Origin: CAZZBM01 sp964652255
Lineage (GTDB): Bacteria > Bdellovibrionota > Bacteriovoracia > Bacteriovoracales > CAZZBM01
Length of the DNA: 64,000 nt
Direction of reading: 5' to 3'
Assembly (NCBI GenBank): GCA_964652255.1
Contig: CAZZBM010000001.1
Location: forward strand, 62,001 to 126,000
Part shown: positions 1 to 6,770 of the stretch, one piece after another
Layout: each line of letters opens with the position of its first letter
Numbering within the stretch: the stretch's first letter is position 1
The notes under the pieces: model-generated
What the model was told of the DNA's origin: nothing
The model's input: only the letters and a program-made list of their open reading frames with translations
Database searches by the model: none
Position numbers and translations under genes: made by a program

Positions 1-923
1 TGTCCTAACCATAGTTTATCACTTAAAGTATATTTGCTATCTACTTTTCTATTCTCTTCTAAGATATTCCCTAGATTAGTTTTAATTTTATAGGGCTCAG
101 GAAATTTAAAATAAGTTTCAAAATCAAACTTTTCAGGAAATTGATTCTTATCAAATCCTATAATATAAATTCTTTCTCTCTTCTGAGGAACGCCAAAATC
201 ATTCGATTTTAAAACTTTATAATCTACCCAATAATTTAATTTTTCTTTTAAAGCTTCCTTCGCTTCCTTTGATATATTCATTTTTTGAATTTCTTTTTTA
301 TTAACATGAGCAGATCCAGTTAAGATCTCTAAAATTATTTTCAATGTTTTTCCCTGATCATGAGTTTTTATTTGTTTTACATTCTCTAAAAGAAAAACTT
401 TTGGTCGTTTATGAACTAATATTTTTTGAATTTCAAAGAACAAGGTTCCTCTTGTATCTTTAAAACCTTGTTTCAAACCAGCTTGACTAAAAGCCTGACA
501 AGGAAAACCTGCAAGGAGAATATCATGCACTGGAATATCTTTCATATCTATCTTTGTAATATCACCATGAGGCTCATGACCAAAATTAATTTTATATGTT
601 TTTTGTGCAAACTTATCCCATTCTGAGGTAAAAGAACAATATCCACCAAGTTCTTGAAAAGGGATTCTAATTCCTCCAATTCCTGCAAACAAATCAATAA
701 AAGAAAATTTATAAAAATCTTCTTTATTTTGATAATAAGGACATATAGGAGAAAAATTTTTTATTAAATCTATATAAAATTTACCAGCCTGATGATCTCC
801 TTTTTCCCAAGACCGAATCTGACGATCACCTTTTAAACCTAACCCAATAGCATCCCCTAGTTCTTTTTGAGTTAAACCAAGATTTTTACGTTTTTCAAAT
901 AAATACTTTGCAAAATTTTTCAT
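1..923 (-). CDS. HTH-fused DNA cytosine-5 methyltransferase (partial, C-terminus off left edge)
   Basis: Read by hand from the minus strand, start ATG at 923; about 307 codons are visible and the frame is open to base 1. Residues about 1-45 form an XRE-type helix-turn-helix (LTQKELGDAIGL, then RQIRSWEKG). The catalytic domain follows with C5-methyltransferase motif I (FIDLFAGIGGIR), motif IV with the catalytic Cys (GFPCQAFSQAG), motif VI (LLENVK) and motif VIII (QKRERIYIIG). It should methylate cytosine at C5 in the site recognised by the divergent neighbouring nuclease. Known family members with an N-terminal HTH can also repress their own or the nuclease promoter; that role is inferred here. 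The target-recognition region and motifs IX-X are mostly outside the window, so specificity cannot be read. Confidence 0.93.
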   Translation of the reverse strand, partial: MKNFAKYLFEKRKNLGLTQKELGDAIGLGLKGDRQIRSWEKGDHQAGKFYIDLIKNFSPICPYYQNKEDFYKFSFIDLFAGIGGIRIPFQELGGYCSFTSEWDKFAQKTYKINFGHEPHGDITKIDMKDIPVHDILLAGFPCQAFSQAGLKQGFKDTRGTLFFEIQKILVHKRPKVFLLENVKQIKTHDQGKTLKIILEILTGSAHVNKKEIQKMNISKEAKEALKEKLNYWVDYKVLKSNDFGVPQKRERIYIIGFDKNQFPEKFDFETYFKFPEPYKIKTNLGNILEENRKVDSKYTLSDKLWLG

Positions 924-944
924 TGATTTATCCTGTTTTTTACC

Positions 945-1007
945 CTGATATAATATTATTCTAAAAATTGTTTGTAAAGTTTTAATTATTTTTTTAGCTG
1001 ATATAAT
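945..1007. promoter_or_regulatory. Divergent control region with two CTGATATAAT direct repeats
   Basis: The 93-base gap between the methyltransferase and nuclease holds two exact copies of CTGATATAAT at 945-954 and 998-1007. The right copy contains TATAAT at 1002-1007, ending 9 bases before the nuclease ATG at 1017, so it may be that gene's -10 box on a nearly leaderless mRNA; no well-placed -35 is visible. The repeats could be operators for the HTH of the methyltransferase. Function is inferred from position. Confidence 0.45.
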
Positions 1008-1016
1008 TAAAATTAT

Positions 1017-1778
1017 ATGAACTTGAGAAATAAAATTTTTCAGAAAAAAGTTGTTTCTTTGTTTAATAAAAATATAAAAGGTAAATTTTTTTTAAAAAAA
1101 AGATCTCACTGGGGGGAAGAAGGGCATTGGTTAGAAAAACAAATTGGCATACTCCCTAACTCAAAAAATCAACCTGACATTTATGGTTTTGAAATGAAAA
1201 GTCAAACATCTTCTAAAACAACTTTCGGAGATTGGTCTGCTTCTTATTATATCTTTAAAAATAAAAAAAATTTTAAATCTAATTTAACACGTAACGAATT
1301 TCTTAGAATTTTTGGAAAATTAAATCAAAAAAAAGGAAGATTTTCTTGGTCAGGAGAACCAATTCCAAAGATAAATTCTTTTAGTAATTTTGGACAAATT
1401 TTAAAAATAAGAGATGATTATTCTTTAGTTATATTATATTTTTATACTAAAGATCAAAGATCTGATAAAAAATCAATTGTACCAAGAAAATATCAAAAAA
1501 ATAATCTTATTCTGGCTAAGTGGACTTACTCTGATTTAAAAAATAAAGTAGAAAGAAAATTCAATCAACGTGGATGGTTTAAATGCATCAAAGACAATAG
1601 AGGTGTTTATCAAAATATTGTTTTTGGTGCTCCTTTAAATATACAAAAATGGCTCTATTTTGTTTCAACTGGTGATATTTTTTTTGATAGTGGTATGTAC
1701 CAAGGTAACAATAGAAATTATTCTCATTGGAGAGCAAAAAATTCATTTTGGAAAAAACTAATTATAAAAAAATATTAA
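1017..1778 (+). CDS. Putative type II restriction endonuclease, PD-(D/E)XK fold, MvaI/BcnI-like
   Basis: 253 residues, divergent from a C5 methyltransferase, as expected for a type II restriction pair. A PD-(D/E)XK-like catalytic signature lies at about residues 43-62: E in EEGHWLEKQIG, then PDIYGFEMKSQTS, giving D...E-M-K. The order GHWLEKQIGI, a PD pair and GFEMKS recalls the MvaI/BcnI family (CCWGG/CCSGG cutters), but that match is from memory of the family pattern, not a search. There is no Shine-Dalgarno before the ATG; a TATAAT box sits 10 bases upstream. The sequence is very Lys/Asn rich, like its surroundings. The main alternative is another PD-(D/E)XK nuclease family; the restriction role itself rests on context plus the motif. 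Confidence 0.72.
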   Translation: MNLRNKIFQKKVVSLFNKNIKGKFFLKKRSHWGEEGHWLEKQIGILPNSKNQPDIYGFEMKSQTSSKTTFGDWSASYYIFKNKKNFKSNLTRNEFLRIFGKLNQKKGRFSWSGEPIPKINSFSNFGQILKIRDDYSLVILYFYTKDQRSDKKSIVPRKYQKNNLILAKWTYSDLKNKVERKFNQRGWFKCIKDNRGVYQNIVFGAPLNIQKWLYFVSTGDIFFDSGMYQGNNRNYSHWRAKNSFWKKLIIKKY

Positions 1779-1843
1779 AAATCTATTTAATCAAAATACT
1801 AATCTATTTCTAAATACAATTAGACTCTTAAATTCATAAAGAT

Positions 1844-3057
1844 TTAAAAATAACTAATAGGCATAGATTTCACTTTCCTAGATAATGAAATATCATTTTC
1901 TATAAAACAAAAAACCTCTCCATGTCCAACTTTTTTACCTAGTTTTTCAAGCAATTTAAAATTTTTAGAAGCATTTAAAGAAGGACCCCCCTTGTTTTTT
2001 TAAATTCAACAGGATAAAGTTCCTCTCCTGTTTTAATAACAAGATCAACTTCATTTTGATCAAAATCACGATAATAATAAAAGTGTGCTTCTTTTCCATG
2101 ATGCCAATAACTTTTAAGAATCTCAGTAAATAAATAAGTTTTTAAAAAAGCCCCAGACATAGCACCTAATTGGAGAGAATGAACATCTGGCTACTTTGTT
2201 AAATATATAAATAAATTTTTGAAGTACTTGTCACGAGACGCTTTGTTATCTTATTTAAATAAGGTCTTAGAAGATAAATCAATTCTGAATTTTTAAGAAT
2301 AAATAACCATGATTTGCTTGTTTTATTATCGATTCAAACATCTATAGATAAATCATTGAAATTTAACATTTAACCTATTCTTGCTGCTATAGCCACTAAA
2401 AAACGATAAAAAGAATTTTCATCTGTAATCTTAAGAATATCTCTTGCATCACGTTGAATATAAGATTTATAAAAAATTTCTCGATTAGTTTTTGACTGAT
2501 TGACCTGAGGAAATGAACCAGTCCAAATTTTTTTATAAACATTCATCAAAGAAAGATTTTTTTTTACTTTTTGCTTTACTTTTTTAATCCATTTTAAATG
2601 AGGTAAAAAAGGTTTTACAAATTTTTCTCTTTTTTCTAATTCCGATTGGGATAAACCTAATAAATGAATAATCGCAACACGACCTGAAAGACTTTCAGTA
2701 ATACCTTTCATCAAATGAAATTTCTGTGATCCAGTTAACCAATAAAGACAAGTTTTTACGATCAAACATAATTTTAATATAACTAAATAATTGAGATACA
2801 TACTGTACTTCATCTATAATAAGAGATGTTCCATATGTTTGAATAAAAAGACTTTGATCTGTTTGAACTAATTTTCTTGCCTCATAATCATCTAAAGTTA
2901 CATAATAGTGCTTTTACCAGAGCAAAATTTTAAAAGAGTTGTTTTACCTACTTGTTTAAGACCAGTTAGGAACAAAAAAGAAAAACTTTTATTAACTTCT
3001 TTTATCACCTTCGCTAGAGTTCTTTGATAAAATTTTTTTAGTTTCTATTGGAATCAT
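1844..3057 (-). pseudogene. Decayed AAA_14/DUF4143-family ATPase
   Basis: Pieces of one protein lie in order in different minus-strand frames. From the 5' side: an ATG at 3057 followed by a frameshift; a Walker A-like LTGLKQVGKTTLLK; after another shift YYVTLDDYEARKLV and Walker B LIIDEVQY; after another shift near 2750, MKGITESLSGRVAIIHLLGL and SYIQRDARDILKITDE; an in-frame TGA within LNFNDLSIDV-(stop)-ID; YLLRPYLNKITKRL; and finally the DUF4143 nuclease-like end (EVDLVIKTGEELYPVEFKKT). A run of six G at about 1985-1990 breaks the last part, whose tail ends at 1844. Intact relatives are about 380-400 residues and often mobile or toxin-like in distribution. At least five disruptions make this a clear pseudogene. 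Confidence 0.88.
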
Positions 3058-3125
3058 CCTCCAAATTACAGGAAAACCTTAAATCTTTTTAAAAAATATA
3101 TTTTTACTAAAAAATATCTTAATCT

Positions 3126-3824
3126 TCAAAGCATATCAAAAAGAATAAACTCAGTTTCTTTTATCCATTCTAATGTTATGCTTTCAATATCTGTTATACC
3201 AACACCATCTCCTGCACTTAAAAGATAATTATTAAAATTAACTTCTCCTCTAAGAATCTGTATCCAGTAATGCCTATTTTTTAAAACTTTTATGGTTTTA
3301 TTCCCTGAAACAAAAGATTTAAGAATAAACATTTCTAAGTCTTGATTTAGAGTCAAAGATCCATCACGACCACTTTTCGAAACAACTAAAACTAAATCAT
3401 TAAAAGCAAGTTTTTCTGAAAAAGATTTTTGATCATAGCTTGGCATAATATCTAATTTTTCAGGCAAGATCCAAATTTGTAAAAAGTGACTTTCTTGATC
3501 TTGACTATAGTTATACTCTGAATGATAAACCCCTTTTCCAGCACTCATGCGTTGTACTTCTCCAGGATAGATCACACTTTTATTTCCAAGAGAATCTTCA
3601 TGTTCTAAAGCTCCTTTAAGAACATAAGAGATAATCTCCATATTATCATGTTGATGTTTTTTAAATCCTGCACCTGGTGCAATTTGATCTTCATTCATAA
3701 CACGTAAAACACTAAATCCCATAGACTGCTCATCAACATATTTTCCAAAAGAAAAAGTATGTTGAGATTTAAGCCAGGCATAGTGAGTTAAGCCTCGATC
3801 TTGTGATTTTTTTACTTGAATCAT
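3126..3824 (-). CDS. Pirin family cupin protein
   Basis: 232 residues when started at the ATG at 3824, which has a good Shine-Dalgarno (GGGGAG) just upstream. An open frame continues to 3875, but those extra codons (reading RTWVQIPPPPP) are the 3' end of the tmRNA gene and are not coding. Pirin N-cupin metal ligands are visible: HQH in KKHQHDNMEI and H..E in GVYHSEYN. The RGLTHYAWLKSQHTFSFG opening is typical of YhhW/YhaK-type pirins. Family members bind Fe(II); some have quercetinase activity or redox-sensing roles, and nothing here decides the substrate. It lies directly downstream of tmRNA on the same strand, with only 15 bases between. Confidence 0.93.
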   Translation of the reverse strand: MIQVKKSQDRGLTHYAWLKSQHTFSFGKYVDEQSMGFSVLRVMNEDQIAPGAGFKKHQHDNMEIISYVLKGALEHEDSLGNKSVIYPGEVQRMSAGKGVYHSEYNYSQDQESHFLQIWILPEKLDIMPSYDQKSFSEKLAFNDLVLVVSKSGRDGSLTLNQDLEMFILKSFVSGNKTIKVLKNRHYWIQILRGEVNFNNYLLSAGDGVGITDIESITLEWIKETEFILFDML

Positions 3825-3839
3825 TTCTCCCCTTAAAAT

Positions 3840-4162
3840 TGGTGGAGGTGGTGGGATTTGAACCCACGTCCGCAAAGGTTTTTAGCAAGGTTCCTACGTG
3901 TGTAGCCTTTTTACCTTAGGCTAAGGAAATATTGTTTTTTATTTTTAAAGAGATAAATAACTCTTGTTTTTTTTAAAGAAAAACAAAACTTTTTTACTCA
4001 CTTGTTGTTATCGGGAATGAGTGCCCTCAGCTTAAAAATCTAATCTTAAGCAGCAGCTAAATTGTTGCCGTTTAAATTTGATCTCGTTTTTACTAGGTCA
4101 AAGATCATCCTAGACACGCTCCTACACTTCCAACATCTCCACGTCGAAAGCCTATCACCCCC
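3840..4162 (-). ncRNA. ssrA: Transfer-messenger RNA (tmRNA)
   Basis: The 5' end reads GGGGGUGAUAGGCUUUCGACG and pairs over seven bases with the 3' CACCUCC-A-CCA; the 3' CCA is encoded at 3840-3842. The T-arm (GGACGUGGGUUCAAAUCCCACCACC) and the first pseudoknot (CUAGG with CCUAG, UGAUCU with AGAUCA) are visible. The total of 323 nt is in the normal range. It rescues stalled ribosomes with SmpB and tags the nascent peptide. A TATATT box at 4172-4177 could be its -10. The convergent-looking long frame that reads into its 3' end belongs to pirin and is spurious there. Confidence 0.97.
4046..4069 (-). other. tmRNA tag reading frame, likely GNNLAAA
   Basis: Nine bases after the last strand of pseudoknot 1 (AGATCA) comes GGC AAC AAT TTA GCT GCT GCT TAA, encoding GNNLAAA-stop. 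The spacing to the pseudoknot resembles the E. coli arrangement, so GGC is the likely resume codon. At seven residues it is shorter than most described tags but keeps a hydrophobic-Ala-Ala end suitable for ClpXP-type proteases. I recall Gly-starting tags in Bdellovibrio, which fits the suggested lineage. An in-frame upstream start (from AAA ACG AGA) would give a longer tag but would lie inside the pseudoknot. Confidence 0.7.
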
Positions 4163-4282
4163 AAGAAAGACAATATAACCTTAATTTAAGTAAAATAAAA
4201 GGGTTTTAATAATTTTTTAACTTAATACTCATAAAACAATTTCATCTTTTTTTTTGGTCTATAATAAACTTTAAAGAATGAT

Positions 4283-4315
4283 TGTAAAATAAGTTCAATA
4301 TTAACTTATTTTACA
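4283..4315 (-). terminator. Perfect 13-bp hairpin downstream of the BamB-like gene
   Basis: TGTAAAATAAGTT at 4283-4295 and AACTTATTTTACA at 4303-4315 are perfect inverted repeats around a 7-base loop. It follows the stop of the leftward BamB-like gene by 28 bases and precedes tmRNA. On the minus strand the hairpin is followed by a mixed, only partly U-rich stretch, so termination is likely but not textbook. Confidence 0.55.
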
Positions 4316-4343
4316 CATCAATTCAGCTCCAAAAGAGGCGAGC

Positions 4344-5369
4344 TTACTTTAAGTGAAATAAGTAGAGTCTATTTCTGGAAGTATAAAAGGTAATGTAATT
4401 ATCACTCAAGATAAGATCACTAATAATACTTGAATCTTTACCACCAAAAGAGAAAGAAGATTCAAGCTTAAAATCCTTACTATATAAACTTAAAACACCT
4501 TCTTTATTAGCTAAAAGGTATTGAGAATTCATTTTTTTTACATGAGTCAAAGAGGGTTTAAAGGATTTTTCATGAGTAATTTCAAAGTTGTCATTTAAGA
4601 AGATTAAAGATTGAGCTGTGGGAAAAATATAGCCTTCTTTTTCTTTTATCATAGGACTAATTAAAGTATAGGGAAAAATTTTTTCTATTGTTCCTTTTTG
4701 AATATCTACAAAAGCTGTTAAAAAACCCACCGATGAAACAACAAGATAATTATTAAGAATTTGAGGATAAAGATCAATATCTTTAAATTTTGATTTCACG
4801 GCTAAGACAATTTGCCATTCCATCTTTCCTGTTTTTAAGTTTAACTTTCTTAAAACTCCGTCACTATAACCCACATATAAAAATCCTTCATGATGCACAA
4901 TTGGAGCTATTCTTTGAGTCATAAAGTCTTTAAAAAAAGTTCTTTCATGTTGCCAAACAAGCTCTTTTTTTTCATTAAGAACCACAACACTTTCATTCTT
5001 AAGATGAAGTACCCATAAAGAACCTATCTTAAAAGGTGTAGAAGCAAGGGGTAGTCCCATATTTAAAGATTGATCTTTAAAAAAAACTTCTCCTAACTGA
5101 CTCACAGCAAGAGGTTCGTGACAAGAAGTAGAGTGTTCCAAAGAAGAAGAACTGTTGAAAAAGCTTTTTTCAAATTGACCATGCAAAGTCCACTGATAAA
5201 GTTTACCCTCAGGTGTAGGAAAAAAAATTTTACCAGAGCATATCTTAGGTTCTAAAAAATGAAGAGAAAAAGCTCCTAAATTTAAATTAGGATTTTCAAA
5301 ATTTTTTACCCAAAGAGGATTTAAAGCTAATAAATAAGAGATCATCATAAGCTTAAGAGTTTTGTCCAA
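4344..5369 (-). CDS. BamB-like beta-propeller protein
   Basis: 341 residues with a short hydrophobic N-terminus after a basic DKTLK stretch, consistent with export but without a lipobox Cys. The rest has PQQ-type propeller blades: GKLYQWTLHGQF, KKELVWQHERTF, YVGYSDGVLRKLNLKTGKMEW, LYSKDFKLESSFSFGG. The blade GVLRKLNLKTGKMEW is the classic G..Y..D..TGK..W pattern. BamB supports the BAM outer-membrane assembly machine. The upstream partner is a YfgM-like TPR protein, the same pair as yfgM-bamB in proteobacteria, which strengthens the call. It overlaps that gene by 25 bases; an alternative ATG at 5348 would give a 4-base ATGA overlap. Other PQQ-propeller proteins cannot be excluded. Confidence 0.7.
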   Translation of the reverse strand: MDKTLKLMMISYLLALNPLWVKNFENPNLNLGAFSLHFLEPKICSGKIFFPTPEGKLYQWTLHGQFEKSFFNSSSSLEHSTSCHEPLAVSQLGEVFFKDQSLNMGLPLASTPFKIGSLWVLHLKNESVVVLNEKKELVWQHERTFFKDFMTQRIAPIVHHEGFLYVGYSDGVLRKLNLKTGKMEWQIVLAVKSKFKDIDLYPQILNNYLVVSSVGFLTAFVDIQKGTIEKIFPYTLISPMIKEKEGYIFPTAQSLIFLNDNFEITHEKSFKPSLTHVKKMNSQYLLANKEGVLSLYSKDFKLESSFSFGGKDSSIISDLILSDNYITFYTSRNRLYLFHLK

Positions 5370-5944
5370 GAACTTTCAGGATATTCTCCTTGAAGTTTAT
5401 AACTATATTTTAAAGCTTCTTCTTCTTGATTTAATTTTTTCAAGACTCTTACCATTTGATAATAATAATAGTCTTTAAGCAAAAAGATCTCTTGATTACC
5501 TAAAAGATTATTTATTTTACCCCACTGATCAAGTTCTTCATAAGCAGCAATGACTTGATAAACTAATAGCTGAATCAAATGATTATTACTTTTATTTTTA
5601 GCTAGAATTTTTTCTGCTATATTGATAATTTGAGTAAATTTTTTTTCTTCAAAAAGTTTTACATTAAGGTTTAGGACTTCATTAACAAAATTAGCATCGA
5701 CATAAAGATCTTCTTCTTTGTTAAATTGTTCTTCTAATTCAGCTAAATCTTTTTTGCCTTCTAAATAAGGAATAATAAAATTTTTATTTAAAGAGTAGAT
5801 TCTAATTTCTCTTGTTTCATTTAAATAATCTTGTTTTTTTTCCCAAAAAATATAGCCACCAAGAATTAAAATAAAAAAACAAAAAAGAATAATACTTATA
5901 AGTCTTATTCTTTTATTCAACATAAGTTCTTCAGCTGTTAACAT
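5345..5944 (-). CDS. YfgM-like membrane-anchored TPR protein
   Basis: 199 residues: a single membrane helix at about residues 14-34 (ISIILFCFFILILGGYIFW) followed by an extracytoplasmic helical region with TPR-like repeats (EEKKFTQIINIAEKILAKN; KLNQEEEALKYSYKLQGEYP). YfgM binds SecYEG and periplasmic chaperones in E. coli and sits directly upstream of bamB, as here. The ATG at 5944 has a clear Shine-Dalgarno (GGGAG, about 8 bases upstream). It is the first gene of a two-gene leftward operon and is divergent from the barrel gene at 6029. Confidence 0.68.
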   Translation of the reverse strand: MLTAEELMLNKRIRLISIILFCFFILILGGYIFWEKKQDYLNETREIRIYSLNKNFIIPYLEGKKDLAELEEQFNKEEDLYVDANFVNEVLNLNVKLFEEKKFTQIINIAEKILAKNKSNNHLIQLLVYQVIAAYEELDQWGKINNLLGNQEIFLLKDYYYYQMVRVLKKLNQEEEALKYSYKLQGEYPESSWTKLLSL

Positions 5945-6028
5945 CGTGAATCTCCCTTAATTTTTTGCATCATAAAAAAAATAGGATTCATTGTCAAAAA
6001 TCTTTTCTTTATAGTAGCCTTTACATAT

Positions 6029-6745
6029 ATGTTTCTTTTTTTACTTTTAGCTGATTTTAGAGTCACTTCTGATATTTTTAATATTGATGATCCTTCTCAA
6101 GACAATACAAATGTTTATCCTCTAAAAGAAAGACATTTTCATGAATATGGTCGTTTTTTTGGAATTCATGCAGGTTTAGGACACACAACTTTTACTCATC
6201 TAAGAAGAGATGCTTATATTAATTATCCACCTAGTATTCATTTTAGCTTAAGATATTTTTTTAATTTTATCTTTTCTCTTCATCTGGGATTTGAATATTC
6301 TTACCATGAAATGCCTATCAATACCCCTGTAGCCGGTTATGCAGATTTAGAATCTGGACCTTTGGGCACAGTCACCACTCATCTTCCTAGAATTTTTGTA
6401 GGTTTTAGATATAGTCCAGACTTCACTTCTTTTTCTCAAGTTTTAGCTTTTTCTCATCTTTATTTTACAGTGAGAGGTGAGTACTGGTATCATAGAAATC
6501 GTTTTCCAAACCAAACCTTAGAAGATGAAATTACTTATGATTTTGGCTTTAGCGCTGGATTAGGAGTAGAAATCCCTGTCTATGAACGATCAACTTTTTT
6601 AGGATTTGAAGCTCTTTTTCACAGAGTTAATTTTAGTGACATGAACACCTCTAATTATCAAAAAATACCTCAAGGATCTTATGGATATGATAATCTTTTT
6701 GGTTATGTTATTAGCTTTTTTCTTACTTTAAACTTTTTTTGGTAA
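6029..6745 (+). CDS. Outer-membrane beta-barrel protein, unknown function
   Basis: 238 residues. After a short hydrophobic start (FLFLLLADF) and a polar stretch, the chain shows alternating hydrophobic/aromatic strands (FGIHAGLGHTTF, IHFSLRYFFNFIFSLHLGF, RIFVGFRYSP, LYFTVRGEYWYHR, FGFSAGLGVEIPV, LGFEALFHRVNF) and ends in FFLTLNFFW, an aromatic C-terminus typical of BAM substrates. About eight strands fit an OmpA/OmpW-sized barrel. No enzyme or porin family is recognised. It has no Shine-Dalgarno; TATAGT at 6010-6015 lies close upstream. It converges with the 783-residue lipoprotein gene across a shared hairpin. Confidence 0.6.
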   Translation: MFLFLLLADFRVTSDIFNIDDPSQDNTNVYPLKERHFHEYGRFFGIHAGLGHTTFTHLRRDAYINYPPSIHFSLRYFFNFIFSLHLGFEYSYHEMPINTPVAGYADLESGPLGTVTTHLPRIFVGFRYSPDFTSFSQVLAFSHLYFTVRGEYWYHRNRFPNQTLEDEITYDFGFSAGLGVEIPVYERSTFLGFEALFHRVNFSDMNTSNYQKIPQGSYGYDNLFGYVISFFLTLNFFW

Positions 6746-6770
6746 ACAGCTACTTAATAAGTAGCTGTTT
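6744..6770. terminator. Bidirectional hairpin between convergent genes
   Basis: AAACAGCTACTTA at 6744-6756 and TAAGTAGCTGTTT at 6758-6770 are perfect inverted arms; the centre would open to a small loop. The rightward transcript continues with TTTT. It overlaps the stop codons of both convergent genes, as expected for a shared terminator. Confidence 0.72.

Noticed and set aside
426..626. 66-residue frame on the plus strand
   Set aside because: It is antisense to the C5 methyltransferase, whose motifs are clear on the other strand.
3825..3875. N-terminal extension of pirin (RTWVQIPPPPPIL)
   Set aside because: These codons are the 3' end of the tmRNA gene; a good Shine-Dalgarno precedes the inner ATG at 3824.
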